Below are positions 1 to 8,641 of a DNA stretch of 64,000 nt, piece after piece. Numbering within the stretch: the stretch's first letter is position 1; the number at the start of each line of letters is the position of its first letter. The stretch is from Flavihumibacter sp. ZG627 (GTDB lineage Bacteria > Bacteroidota > Bacteroidia > Chitinophagales > Chitinophagaceae). The notes beneath the pieces are model-generated. The model was not told the DNA's origin and made no database searches. It saw nothing but the letters and a program-made list of their open reading frames with translations. The DNA lies in the NCBI RefSeq assembly GCF_000814325.1, contig NZ_JPHF01000003.1, positions 248,001 through 312,000 of the forward strand, read 5' to 3'. The position numbers and the translations under genes are program-made.

Positions 1-103
1 GCAGTTCGGTGCCATAGCTTTGAAGCAGGTTCAGCAGGAGCCATGATGTATAGAACCATGTTTTTGGATGCTGCCGGATGGAATCCCTTATATCTTGTAG
101 CAT
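1..103 (-). CDS. N-terminus of a possible membrane protein, cut by window edge
   Basis: An open frame on the minus strand starts with ATG at 103 and runs off the window. Its 34 visible residues begin MLQDIRDSIRQHPK and continue into a hydrophobic stretch, WFYTSWLLLNLLQ. This looks like a short cytoplasmic head before a first membrane helix. It could be a glycosyltransferase-39-like membrane protein, but too little is visible to assign a family. It would be the last gene after pnuC and the NadR-like kinase on the same strand. Confidence 0.4.
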   Translation of the reverse strand, partial: MLQDIRDSIRQHPKTWFYTSWLLLNLLQSYGTEL

Positions 104-139
104 GTTGAAGATGATGTGCAGCAAAAGTAGTGTGGAAAC

Positions 140-709
140 TCAAATAAGAAGGCGATTCACTGCTGCAATACCATTGGCGATACGATCGTGGTTGATTCCG
201 CCAACAATATCCCAGGGAGTGTTTTGGTTCACCATCATATCGAGGTACATGTAAAATAGCTTCTGACGTGTTTCCTCACTTGGATATTCACGAAGTGCAT
301 CGCGGGTCCAGGGCAGTTCTGTATTCGCGAGCAGATAACCATCATACTTACGTTCTGCGATCTGGTCGAGGATAAAGGAGTGGCATTTTCCAAAAACATA
401 TTCGGACCAAACCTTCATCACCATCATGTCCGTATCTACAAAAAGAATTGCTTCTTTGGTGGTATCTCCTGATTTATTCAATGCGGTCTGTAATGCATGG
501 GCATGTTCATCCTCCAATGCCAGCTGACCTTTGGCAATAGTGAGCAAGTCCTCATAGGTATAGTCCATTCCATTCTCAATCAAATACTCACGGGCATATT
601 CAGGGCACCAGTCTGTAAGATAGTTATCTGCAAAATGGTCGGCAAGGGCTTTGCAGAGTGAGCTTTTACCAGTTGACTCAGGTCCTATGATCACGATTTT
701 TTTAATCAT
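140..709 (-). CDS. NadR-like ribosylnicotinamide kinase (AAA family ATPase)
   Basis: This 189-residue cytosolic P-loop protein has a Walker A motif, GPESTGKSS, at residues 9-17 and an acidic LFVDTDMM stretch near residue 90. It matches the C-terminal kinase domain of NadR (AAA_28 type), which phosphorylates nicotinamide riboside to NMN. The nucleotidyltransferase and repressor domains of enterobacterial NadR are absent, as is usual in Bacteroidota. The pnuC transporter gene lies 110 bp upstream on the same strand, so uptake and trapping of nicotinamide riboside are probably coupled. Substrate is inferred from family and neighbour. Confidence 0.8.
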   Translation of the reverse strand: MIKKIVIIGPESTGKSSLCKALADHFADNYLTDWCPEYAREYLIENGMDYTYEDLLTIAKGQLALEDEHAHALQTALNKSGDTTKEAILFVDTDMMVMKVWSEYVFGKCHSFILDQIAERKYDGYLLANTELPWTRDALREYPSEETRQKLFYMYLDMMVNQNTPWDIVGGINHDRIANGIAAVNRLLI

Positions 710-819
710 TTCGGAAAAATGAATATGAGAAGGACGTGTTGGGTAAAATTGAGAAAATCTCTAATAACTATTGTCATAGAAATTCAATTTTAAACGGCTG
801 ACGAACAATCATATAAATA

Positions 820-1443
820 TCATGCCACTTGTTGTGCCTTCTTACGCCATGAGATCAGTCCAGCTACTGCAAGAATCAGCAATACCAAAAACTGGAAGCT
901 GGTGAAAACATATCCTTTGACAAAGTACAGTGGTATTGAGGCAATATTGGTAACGATCCACCAATGCCAGCTCTCCACTTTTTTGCGGGCCATAAGCCAC
1001 ATGCCTGTATAGGCGCTGGCGCTGGCGAGTGCATCGGCCCATGGAATTGCTTCAGGTGCAAAGGCTTTTTTGAGCCAGCTCAGTGCCAGGAATATGCCGG
1101 CATAGAAAACAGCGAAGAAGAGTGCTTGATGCAACAGTTCTTTTTTTGAAGAGAAGGTTATATGTAAAACATGTTCTTTCTGTTCATTTCTTTTGGCCCA
1201 GAGGGCCCAGCCATAAAAGCTCATGATGGTGTAATAGAGATTCACACTTGCTTCCCCATAAAGGTGGCCTTTGATGCTGAGGTATATATAGATGATGGTA
1301 TTAATGAGACCAACCGGGTAAACCAGGATATTCTCCTTCCTGCTGAACCATACACTTGCGATACCTGCGATTACTGCGATGAATTCGAGCCAGCCTGTTT
1401 GCTGGAGTCCCTCAATAAATTGTTGCCAAATGGAAAGGATCAT
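820..1443 (-). CDS. pnuC: Nicotinamide riboside transporter PnuC
   Basis: This 207-residue polytopic inner-membrane protein belongs to the PnuC family, facilitators that import nicotinamide riboside for NAD salvage. The family WxxW motif (WALW) is visible at residues 79-82, with several hydrophobic helices on both sides. I place the start at the ATG at 1443 (MILSIWQQ), because the upstream in-frame extension is hydrophilic and overlaps the divergent gene. The NadR-like kinase that would trap the imported nucleoside follows downstream. Confidence 0.88.
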   Translation of the reverse strand: MILSIWQQFIEGLQQTGWLEFIAVIAGIASVWFSRKENILVYPVGLINTIIYIYLSIKGHLYGEASVNLYYTIMSFYGWALWAKRNEQKEHVLHITFSSKKELLHQALFFAVFYAGIFLALSWLKKAFAPEAIPWADALASASAYTGMWLMARKKVESWHWWIVTNIASIPLYFVKGYVFTSFQFLVLLILAVAGLISWRKKAQQVA

Positions 1444-1488
1444 TCTTAAAAATGCAACAGAAAATTTAGATTGCCGGAAATTGTTTCC

Positions 1489-2610
1489 ATGAAAATCGCT
1501 GTACTTGGGGCCGGGATGGTAGGTAGGACCATGGCCCTCGACCTTTCTGCCCGTCACGATGTGACCTCTTTTGACCTCTCTCCTGTAAATCTGCACCGGT
1601 TGCAGGAAAGGAACAGGGAGATCAAAACGGCTATTGCGGATCTTTCTGCATTTAGCAGTTATAGCGATTGGCTTTCACCTTTTGAACTGGTAGTGCTGGC
1701 AGTGCCGGGGTTCATGGGCTACCGGGCGCTGGAGGCGGTGATAGACTGTGGTAAGAACGTTGTGGATATTTCCTTTTTCCCCGAGGATGCCTTGCAGCTC
1801 GACCTCCTTGCAAAGAAAAGGGGTGTAACAGCCATCACCGATTGTGGTGTGGCGCCGGGCATGAGTAATTTAATTGTCGGCAGGTATAATGAAACGATGG
1901 AGGTAGATCGGTTTGAGTGTTATGTTGGCGGACTGCCAAAGATCAGGCGTAAGCCATTTGAGTACAAGGCACCCTTTTCGCCCATTGATGTTATTGAGGA
2001 GTATACCAGGCCTGCAAGGTTAAAGGAGAACGGGCATATAGTGGTGAGGCCGGCGTTGTCGGAAAGGAGCTATATGGATTTCGGGGAGATAGGAACCCTG
2101 GAAGCCTTCAATACAGATGGTTTGAGAAGCCTGCTCTTCACGATGCCACATATCCCCAACCTGAAAGAGCAGACCCTGCGCTATCCCGGCCATGTGGATC
2201 TTATTATTGCACTGCAGCAGGGAGGATTCTTTGATGAAACGCCTGTTGATATCAATGGTGTGAGTATGCGCCCGATCGATTTTTCGTCGAAGATCCTTTT
2301 CAGGGAGTGGAAACTTGGCGAGGAAGAAGAAGAGTTCACCATTATGCGGGTGATTGTTGAGGGCATGAAAGGCGGTAAGCCAGAAAGGGTAGAATATAAT
2401 ATGCTGGACCGTTATGATGCTGCTACCAAAACCTCTTCTATGAGCAGAACCACTGGCTATACCTGTACGGCGGCGGCGGAGCTGGTAGCCGGAGGATTAT
2501 TTGTTGAGAAGGGCGTATTTCCGCCTGAACTGGTGGGTAAGCAGGAGGCCTGTTTTGATTTTGTGCTTAACTACCTGAAGCAGCGGGGTGTGATGTGGAC
2601 TAAGTGGTGA
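1489..2610 (+). CDS. Saccharopine dehydrogenase-family oxidoreductase
   Basis: This 373-residue protein opens with a Rossmann motif, GAGMVGRTMAL (GxGxxG at residues 7-12), followed by the NADP-binding domain and then the C-terminal domain of the saccharopine dehydrogenase/LYS9 family. Such proteins are NAD(P)-dependent reductases of lysine metabolism, but many homologues have unknown substrates, so the reaction is left open. The start is the ATG at 1489 directly before the Rossmann strand; an in-frame TTG lies 18 nt upstream. It is divergent from pnuC. Confidence 0.8.
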   Translation: MKIAVLGAGMVGRTMALDLSARHDVTSFDLSPVNLHRLQERNREIKTAIADLSAFSSYSDWLSPFELVVLAVPGFMGYRALEAVIDCGKNVVDISFFPEDALQLDLLAKKRGVTAITDCGVAPGMSNLIVGRYNETMEVDRFECYVGGLPKIRRKPFEYKAPFSPIDVIEEYTRPARLKENGHIVVRPALSERSYMDFGEIGTLEAFNTDGLRSLLFTMPHIPNLKEQTLRYPGHVDLIIALQQGGFFDETPVDINGVSMRPIDFSSKILFREWKLGEEEEEFTIMRVIVEGMKGGKPERVEYNMLDRYDAATKTSSMSRTTGYTCTAAAELVAGGLFVEKGVFPPELVGKQEACFDFVLNYLKQRGVMWTKW

Positions 2611-2666
2611 GGATGGATTATCTTTAATGCCCCGCCCGAAAAAATTTTATCAATTAAATTAATACT

Positions 2667-3077
2667 ATGATTCGTAATGCAACTGCCGTTTGGAACGGCA
2701 CCGGAAAAGAAGGTGATGGTCATCTCACAACGCAGAGTGGTGTTTTGAGTGAAACACAATATTCATTCAGTTCACGTTTTGAAAGTGGAATAGGCACTAA
2801 CCCGGAAGAGTTGGTAGCAGCAGCACACTCGGGCTGTTTTACCATGAAGCTCAGTTTTGTAATTGGCGAAGCGGGATTTACACCGCAGAAGCTTGAAACA
2901 AAATGTGAGATCACTTTTGAGAATGGCGCAGTAACAAAATCACATCTGACTGTTCAGGGAAAAGTACCTGGAATGAGCAAGGAACAGTTTGATGCGGCGG
3001 TGAAGAATGCCGAAGAAAACTGTCCTATTTCCAAGCTGTTGAATACAGCGATCAGTTCGGAAGCAACACTGTTGTAA
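2667..3077 (+). CDS. OsmC family protein (peroxide detoxification)
   Basis: This 136-residue protein has the OsmC/Ohr fold signatures, including the two conserved cysteines at residue 57 (HSGCFTMKL) and residue 119 (ENCPISKLL). In the family these reduce organic hydroperoxides, with electrons from lipoylated proteins. The length is normal for OsmC proper. It stands alone between the reductase gene and a convergent transporter gene. Confidence 0.85.
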   Translation: MIRNATAVWNGTGKEGDGHLTTQSGVLSETQYSFSSRFESGIGTNPEELVAAAHSGCFTMKLSFVIGEAGFTPQKLETKCEITFENGAVTKSHLTVQGKVPGMSKEQFDAAVKNAEENCPISKLLNTAISSEATLL

Positions 3078-3095
3078 TAATTTTTGTGCCGGTCT

Positions 3096-4268
3096 TCATT
3101 CGAAGATAACCCTGAGGGCCATGGCCGATAATGCCAACGCAATCAGCACCCCGATGATGGTAAGCCATTTCGGGTGTTGGTAGCCGTTGGCATTTTTATA
3201 TTTATGTGCTGCTGCCAGCAATATGAGTAATGAAACGGGGAGTATGAATCCGTTGATGGTACCTGCCATCACCAACAACTTCACGGGCTTTCCTGCCAGC
3301 AGGAAGATGAGGGTGCTGGTGGCGATAAAAATGGCTACCAGTGACCGATGATTTTTTTGCAGCCATGGGCTCCATGTTTTAAGGAAGGAGATGGAAGTAT
3401 AGGCAGAGCCGATCACGGAAGTGATTGCAGCACTCCACATAACGATACCGAATAGGCGATATCCCGCAGTACCTGCAGCCTGCCTGAAAACATCTGCGGC
3501 GGGGTTGGAGGGGTCAAGTATTATTCCTTTTGACACTATGCCGAAAGCAGCCAGGAAGAGGATGATACGCATGGCAGATGCCGCCAGTATTCCTCTTGTT
3601 GCCGCGCTGCTTACCGCTGCTACTTTATTCTCTTCGGGGATCTTTTCTTCCAGCAGGCGGTGAGCGCCGGCAAAGCAGATATATCCACCCACGGTGCCAC
3701 CAACAATAGTGATGATAGCGGTGAAGCTGGTAGTTTCTGGTTGAAAACTATGGTGAAGCGCTTCGGCATAGGGAGGTGCAGCAACAAGGGCAACATAAAG
3801 CGTGAGGGCTATCATCCCGAATCCGATCACCTGCACAAAGCGGTCCATGATGCGGGATGCATTGGTACTGGTAAGGAGAAGAATAGAAATGACTGCACTC
3901 AGTACAGCTCCAATGCGGGTATCCATTCCTGTTATTACCTCAAGCCCCAGTCCTGTACCGGCAATATTGCCAACATTGAATGCGAGTCCACCGAAAATAA
4001 TCAACGCTGTCAAAAGCTTTCCCATACCGGGAATAACGGACTCGGCAATTTCCTGTGCGGGCTTATTGGCCATGGTGATGATTCGCCAAACATTGAGTTG
4101 TACGCCAATATCAAGGAGTATTGACACCAGTATCACGAATCCAAAACTGCCGAGAAGCTGTTGGGTGAAAACTGTTGTTTGTGTAAGGAAACCCGGACCA
4201 ATAGCCGAAGTAGCCATCAGCATTGCCGCGCCCCAGAAGACGCCTGATCTTTTCCGGCTATTCATCAT
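3096..4268 (-). CDS. NRAMP-like transporter of the 5-oxoprolinase operon
   Basis: This 390-residue protein has about 11 hydrophobic helices and overall resembles the NRAMP/SLC11 family. It overlaps the end of pxpA by 4 nt (ATGA), so it is translated with the 5-oxoprolinase genes. Bacillus subtilis has the same arrangement (ycsG beside ycsF and kipIA). The helix 1 motif that binds metal in true NRAMPs (DPGN) reads GPGF here, and I see no MPH motif in helix 6. A substrate other than divalent metal, perhaps 5-oxoproline or an amino acid, is an inference from these losses and the context. Confidence 0.75.
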   Translation of the reverse strand: MMNSRKRSGVFWGAAMLMATSAIGPGFLTQTTVFTQQLLGSFGFVILVSILLDIGVQLNVWRIITMANKPAQEIAESVIPGMGKLLTALIIFGGLAFNVGNIAGTGLGLEVITGMDTRIGAVLSAVISILLLTSTNASRIMDRFVQVIGFGMIALTLYVALVAAPPYAEALHHSFQPETTSFTAIITIVGGTVGGYICFAGAHRLLEEKIPEENKVAAVSSAATRGILAASAMRIILFLAAFGIVSKGIILDPSNPAADVFRQAAGTAGYRLFGIVMWSAAITSVIGSAYTSISFLKTWSPWLQKNHRSLVAIFIATSTLIFLLAGKPVKLLVMAGTINGFILPVSLLILLAAAHKYKNANGYQHPKWLTIIGVLIALALSAMALRVIFE

Positions 4269-5014
4269 GCGGGCGGTTTGATGCTTATTGATGCTGATTC
4301 CATTGCCTGGTGGAGAGCACGGGCGAATTCGGGCGCATGGGCGCCGTCACCGTGAATACAGATGGTACCGGCTTTGAGGTGGATGAGGGTATGGTCGATT
4401 GTTGTCACTTCTTGTTGTGTCACCAGCTGGAGCGCCTGGGCAGTGGCTTTGGCGGTTTCTGTGATCACGGCATTGTGCATGGTACGCGGCGTAAGCAATC
4501 CTTCCCTAGTATAAGTGCGGTCGGCAAATACTTCTGCAGCAACACGTAGCCCGGCCTTTTCGGCGATAGCATTCAGTACGCTTCCCGAGAGGCCATAAAG
4601 AATGAGGGAGGGATTGAAGTCACGGATAGCGGTAGTGATGACTTTTGCCAGTTCCGCATCAGTTGCGGCCTGGTTATACAGCGCACCATGCGGTTTTACA
4701 TGATGAAGTGGAATAGATTCTGAATGGCAGATAGCGGCGAGGGCACCAAGCTGGTAAAGGAGGATGGCATAGAGCTCTCTTGCCGGGAGCTGCATATTGC
4801 GGCGACCAAAATGTTCACGATCATCCCAGGAGGGATGTGCGCCGATGGCCACGCCGTGTTTTTTTGCCAGCCTCACAACTTCCAGCATCGTAATGGCATT
4901 GCCGGCATGAAACCCACAAGCAATATTGACTGAACTGATAAAGGGAAGGATGGCTGCTTCATTACCTGTTCCCTCGCCGAGGTCGCAATTGATATCAATA
5001 GAATTGTTACTCAT
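4265..5014 (-). CDS. pxpA: 5-oxoprolinase subunit A (LamB/YcsF family)
   Basis: This 249-residue cytosolic protein carries the family signatures IDINCDLGEG near the N-terminus, NIACGFHAGN, IGAHPSWDD and HVKPHGALYN. PxpA with PxpB and PxpC forms the prokaryotic ATP-dependent 5-oxoprolinase, which opens 5-oxoproline to glutamate. It overlaps pxpC by 4 nt upstream and the NRAMP-like gene by 4 nt downstream, so all are probably one transcript. Confidence 0.92.
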   Translation of the reverse strand: MSNNSIDINCDLGEGTGNEAAILPFISSVNIACGFHAGNAITMLEVVRLAKKHGVAIGAHPSWDDREHFGRRNMQLPARELYAILLYQLGALAAICHSESIPLHHVKPHGALYNQAATDAELAKVITTAIRDFNPSLILYGLSGSVLNAIAEKAGLRVAAEVFADRTYTREGLLTPRTMHNAVITETAKATAQALQLVTQQEVTTIDHTLIHLKAGTICIHGDGAHAPEFARALHQAMESASISIKPPA

Positions 5015-5988
5015 GCAAAATGCATTTCATAGTCATTCTGGAGGGTTCGGAAATTTGCTTCCCTTTCAAGAAGAATTCGTTCCGCTTCATTGAGGGAGAT
5101 GCATTTGAACTGCAGGCGGCTACCGGCACCATGCTGAGCAAGGAGGGGTATATCGGCACCGATAACCTGACCGATGCAGGGATAGCCACCGGTGGTTTGA
5201 GCGTCGGCCATGAGGATCAGTAATTGACCGTCGGGACTCACCTGCATGGTTCCCGGAACCACTGCGGCAGAGATCAGTTCATTATGGAACATATTCTGAA
5301 GAGCGGCACCGTTGAACCGGTATCCCATGCGGTTACTCATCCCCGTTAATTCGAAGGTATCAGACTCCAAAAGTATTCGGGCAGCAGGGGTGAAGGAGGA
5401 ATAATGATGCCCGGTAAAGAAACGGATGGTATTAATTGAATAATCCGGTATAACGTTACCCGATAAGCGAAGATGTGAATGTTGTGCAGGTTCGGACAGT
5501 TGGCGGATGATCTTTTCGCCTACTTCTGTTTTCATCACAGCAACCGGCAACATATCACCCGCGCGGAGTGGCCGGCCTTCTATACCACCAAAACCGGCAA
5601 CGAGGTTGGTATTTCTGCTTCCAAGAACGGGCGTTGTCCTGATACCACCATGGATGGCAATATAAGCTATGCCACCGCCGGCCGGAATAAGCCGGAGCGT
5701 TTCACCCGCAGGCAGCATAAGTGGCTGCCAGAAAGGGAGAGTCTGTTCACCTGCGAAGGCATTGAAACCTCTTCCGCCAAGGGCGATGAGCTGGCTTTTA
5801 GTGCTGCTCATGCTGAAGGCGCCGGCCAGAACCTCCACCAGAGTTGCGTCAACAGGGTTGGCAACAAGCATGTTGGTAAGCCTTGCAGCGCTACTGTCCA
5901 TGACTCCGCCATGGCTGACGCCGAAATTCCTGTAGCCGAAACGGCCCAGGTCCTGCAAGGTGGCAATGCCAGACTTAACTATCCTCAT
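5011..5988 (-). CDS. pxpC: 5-oxoprolinase subunit C (KipA family)
   Basis: This 325-residue protein belongs to the carboxyltransferase/allophanate hydrolase subunit 2 family (KipA). It opens with the typical MRIVKSGIATLQDLGRFGYRNFGV and contains GGVMDSSAARL and the GGYPCIGQV region near the C-terminus. It works with PxpA and PxpB in ATP-dependent hydrolysis of 5-oxoproline. It overlaps pxpB by 14 nt and pxpA by 4 nt. Confidence 0.92.
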   Translation of the reverse strand: MRIVKSGIATLQDLGRFGYRNFGVSHGGVMDSSAARLTNMLVANPVDATLVEVLAGAFSMSSTKSQLIALGGRGFNAFAGEQTLPFWQPLMLPAGETLRLIPAGGGIAYIAIHGGIRTTPVLGSRNTNLVAGFGGIEGRPLRAGDMLPVAVMKTEVGEKIIRQLSEPAQHSHLRLSGNVIPDYSINTIRFFTGHHYSSFTPAARILLESDTFELTGMSNRMGYRFNGAALQNMFHNELISAAVVPGTMQVSPDGQLLILMADAQTTGGYPCIGQVIGADIPLLAQHGAGSRLQFKCISLNEAERILLEREANFRTLQNDYEMHFA

Positions 5989-6715
5989 ATTGATTCAGGT
6001 AGTTGAAGGTGTTCCTGTCGATCCTGCTGAAACGCACGCGGTCGCCTGCTTTCAGCAGACAGGGATCATTATCATTGATGTCAAAAAGTTTGATAGGTGT
6101 TCTGCCGATGATATTCCAGCCACCGGGGGAGGTGAAGGGATAAATACCGGTTTGCTGCCCTGCGATACCAACAGATCCGGCCGGCACCATTAGCGAGGGG
6201 GTTGCTTTCCGGGGAGTATCGAGCGCAGGTGGCAGGATACCCATATAAGGAAATCCAGGGGTGAAGCCTACCATGAAAACATAAAAGCTCTGGTTGGTAT
6301 GCATACTGATGACCGTTTCGGGATCGATGCCATGGTAGGCAGCGAGCGTATCGAGATCAAAGGCAAAGGGCTCTTCATAGCACACCGGAATAAGCTGCTC
6401 TCTGCTGGCGATGGTGATGGTGGCCGATGCTTTGGCGTCAGGTATATCATTCCCCAGCCAGGAGGCTTTTTTATTAAGCCAGTCACTGATATAATTTATA
6501 GGTGATTGCTTTACATTTTCAAAAACAGTAAAGGGATCAAAGAAAATGGTAAGCGTGTGAAAGGCTATAGAAACCTCCCTGAATCCGGGGAATGGATCGT
6601 CCTGGATCTGTTGCATAAGATGCAGCAGCTCACGGTGCCGGTTAATGGCAATTTCTTCACCATACTGCAGGGTGATGGCAGATTCGGAAAGGGGGTATAG
6701 TGAGAAATGGTTCAA
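5975..6715 (-). CDS. pxpB: 5-oxoprolinase subunit B (KipI family)
   Basis: This 246-residue protein belongs to the KipI/allophanate hydrolase subunit 1 family. Visible signatures are VCYEEPFAFDLDTLAAYHG, FMVGFTPGFPYMG and GSVGIAGQQTGIYP. It is the first gene of the overlapping pxpB-pxpC-pxpA-transporter operon. In B. subtilis the KipI homologue also inhibits a sporulation kinase, but here the operon context points to 5-oxoprolinase. Confidence 0.92.
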   Translation of the reverse strand: MNHFSLYPLSESAITLQYGEEIAINRHRELLHLMQQIQDDPFPGFREVSIAFHTLTIFFDPFTVFENVKQSPINYISDWLNKKASWLGNDIPDAKASATITIASREQLIPVCYEEPFAFDLDTLAAYHGIDPETVISMHTNQSFYVFMVGFTPGFPYMGILPPALDTPRKATPSLMVPAGSVGIAGQQTGIYPFTSPGGWNIIGRTPIKLFDINDNDPCLLKAGDRVRFSRIDRNTFNYLNQYEDS

Positions 6716-6729
6716 TGGGGACGTTGCTA

Positions 6730-6751
6730 GGCAATAGGCAATAGTGAATAG
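6730..6751 (+). repeat. Dispersed GGCAATAGGCAATAG repeat, copy 1
   Basis: A 22-nt unit of GGCAATAGGCAATAG followed by TGAATAG lies just upstream of pxpB. Close copies occur at 26916-26937, 33716-33737 and 33809-33830. Confidence 0.7.
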
Positions 6752-6785
6752 ATTGGGTTACGGGGAATTAAGGTACAAAAGATTA

Positions 6786-6835
6786 TGGAGAGATGGAGGG
6801 GGATGGAGAGATGGAGGGATGGAGGGATGGAAGGG
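6786..6835 (+). repeat. Purine-rich tandem repeat (8-bp unit near GGGATGGA)
   Basis: About six imperfect copies of an 8-bp unit (GGGATGGA / GAGATGGA) fill the space between pxpB and the 3' end of the DinB-like gene, ending 3 bp before that gene's stop codon. One strand is almost purely purine. Confidence 0.75.
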
Positions 6836-6837
6836 AA

Positions 6838-7344
6838 CTACTTTAAAACGGCGATGGTGACGAGGAGCTGGCCGGTGTGGCGCATGGTGTGTTCAGCAAT
6901 ATGAAAGAGAAGCCCGATTACCGTGGAGGGGAATTGTTTTCTGCCTACACCTCTTGGTTCGGTAAGTGATTCGGTGGTAAAGTTTGTCAGGGCCTGGAGT
7001 GATGTGTCAAACTGTTTGTTCAAATCTGAAAGCAGCGTTGACAATGTGATGGTGGGGTCAGAGATTCCTTCTGATTTCAGGAACCGCATCTGTTGGTCAG
7101 AGAGCTGGTTTCCGCCGGCATAGGTAAGCAAACGGTCATGCACACCTGCTATATGTTTCAGGTGAAAAGCTATGGATGCTTTTCCTCCCGGCGTTTTCCA
7201 GAGCATATCCTCCGGCAAGCCAGCGATCATGGCATTGATCTCATCCTGCGCCTGAAGAAGGGCATGGGCTACAGGTTGAAGCAAAGGGATGATATTTTCT
7301 ACTGGTCCGCGCAGCCAGCGTTCCGGTAAGTTCTGACTTTCCAT
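6838..7344 (-). CDS. DinB-like (DUF664/YfiT) metalloprotein
   Basis: This 168-residue all-helical protein resembles the DinB/YfiT superfamily, whose members hold a metal ion with three histidines and often act as thiol-dependent transferases or stress proteins. Candidate ligands are the histidines in AFHLKHIAGVHDRLL and in LFHIAEHTMRHTGQLL. Substrate is unknown. It is the only gene between the pxp operon and nfu; no partner is evident. Confidence 0.7.
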   Translation of the reverse strand: MESQNLPERWLRGPVENIIPLLQPVAHALLQAQDEINAMIAGLPEDMLWKTPGGKASIAFHLKHIAGVHDRLLTYAGGNQLSDQQMRFLKSEGISDPTITLSTLLSDLNKQFDTSLQALTNFTTESLTEPRGVGRKQFPSTVIGLLFHIAEHTMRHTGQLLVTIAVLK

Positions 7345-7489
7345 AACCTAAAGATAAGTGGGAAAAATTAAGGTGGTGGGAGCCCGGTCTAAGTCTAAAC
7401 CATGTGTGAAGTATGTGTGGTTCCTGTGTAAAACGGGCTGTTTTAGCATGGTTCACACATGAACGGCGCTTGTATTGTACAAAGAGAAA

Positions 7490-7507
7490 GCCACCCAAAA
7501 GGGTGGC
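7490..7507 (-). terminator. Probable terminator after nfu
   Basis: A perfect 7-bp stem, GCCACCC / GGGTGGC, with a 4-nt loop is followed on the minus strand by the T-rich TTTCTCTTTG. It lies 70 bp past the nfu stop codon, in the right orientation for nfu. Confidence 0.65.
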
Positions 7508-7577
7508 CATCCACTATATAATCATTCACGCATAAGTACTTCTCTACTATCTATTCTCTATTGACCATTCCCCTGGC

Positions 7578-8174
7578 TCATTCCGCCTCTGCAACCACTT
7601 CTTTCACTTCAGGGATCATGCGCTTCATCATGCCTTCGATGCCGGCCTTGAGGGTGATCATACTGGAAGGGCATCCACTGCAGCTACCCATGAGCATCAG
7701 GTTTACAACACCATCATTATAGCTCTTGAACTGGATAGCGCCGCCGTCCATTTCAACTGCCGGCTTAACATAGTTCTCTAGTAATTCCTTGATACGCTTT
7801 ACCACATCATCATCATCGGCCAGCACTTCGTTGCTGCCCTGGGGTTTCATATTGGCAATTTCTTCTTCGTTCACCACAGCCTTACCCTCTTCGAGATAAT
7901 CTTTGAGGAACTGGCGGATGGAAGGGATCACATCATTCCATTCTGTTTCACTTGTTTTGGTAAGTGTCACGAAGTTGCTGGCGATGAATACACTCCTGAT
8001 AAAGGGGAAACCAAACAACTCTGTTGCCAGAGGTGAAGGTTTAGCGCTTTCCATATCGGGGAGGTCGATGCTTTTACCTGGATAGAGAAGCTTGTTGGCA
8101 ACAAACTTCATGGTCTCCGGGTTAGGCGTCATTTCTGTATAGATACTGATAACAGGATTTCCGGTCTTAATCAT
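7578..8174 (-). CDS. NifU family Fe-S scaffold/carrier protein (Nfu)
   Basis: This 198-residue cytosolic protein has two parts. The N-terminal Nfu_N domain begins near YTEMTPNPETMKFVANK, and the C-terminal NifU domain carries the cluster-binding CxxC in GSCSGCPSS near residues 162-165. Nfu proteins carry Fe-S clusters to target enzymes. The length and domain order match NFU1-type proteins of Bacteroidota. It is a monocistron followed by a hairpin terminator. Confidence 0.9.
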   Translation of the reverse strand: MIKTGNPVISIYTEMTPNPETMKFVANKLLYPGKSIDLPDMESAKPSPLATELFGFPFIRSVFIASNFVTLTKTSETEWNDVIPSIRQFLKDYLEEGKAVVNEEEIANMKPQGSNEVLADDDDVVKRIKELLENYVKPAVEMDGGAIQFKSYNDGVVNLMLMGSCSGCPSSMITLKAGIEGMMKRMIPEVKEVVAEAE

Positions 8175-8240
8175 AATTCAACTGATTTACATGCAAAAAT
8201 AACGATTCGTAGCAGCTAATGTTTGTGAATTAAGGAAAAC

Positions 8241-8633
8241 TTAGTGGTTACAGTCGCCCTCATGGCAATGATTTGCCATTCTGCAGAGCCTGAAATTGCG
8301 GTAATGGGCATAAACGATAAGTATGACCGCCGGAACCAGGAACCAGAGCTGGAGCTCATGCCAGGTTTGTTTGGCGAGCAGTAAAAGAATGCCCAGGGAG
8401 AAGAGAATTGAGGGGGCAAGCCGGTGATGGTGTTTTTTGTAGCCATGATAGAGCGAATGGCTGCCCACGGCGAATGCCAGCACGATCATCAGGTATTCAA
8501 AAGCCAGGTTATCTATGATATTGATGCCAAAAACAGGCAGGCTGGACAGCACCAAAGGCAGTACCGCGCAGTGAATGGCGCAGGCCAGAGAGGCGGTTAT
8601 TCCAAGGGCGTCCCAATTGATTTTAAATGACAT
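8241..8633 (-). CDS. MerC domain membrane protein
   Basis: This 130-residue protein has four hydrophobic helices and the metal-binding CxxxC of MerC in the first helix (CAIHC, residues 18-22). The tail is rich in His and Cys (CRMANHCHEGDCNH). MerC imports mercury in mer operons; chromosomal MerC-domain proteins of Bacteroidota sit beside Fur-family regulators and more likely handle another metal. I chose the ATG at 8633 because the upstream extension overlaps the promoter. A promoter and palindrome lie directly before the gene, and sco-fur is transcribed away from it. Confidence 0.8.
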   Translation of the reverse strand: MSFKINWDALGITASLACAIHCAVLPLVLSSLPVFGINIIDNLAFEYLMIVLAFAVGSHSLYHGYKKHHHRLAPSILFSLGILLLLAKQTWHELQLWFLVPAVILIVYAHYRNFRLCRMANHCHEGDCNH

Positions 8634-8641
8634 GAGGAGTG

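Noticed and set aside
3421-4281. Long + strand frames opposite the transporter gene
   Set aside because: They are antisense shadows of a well-supported membrane protein gene with normal codon pattern on the minus strand.
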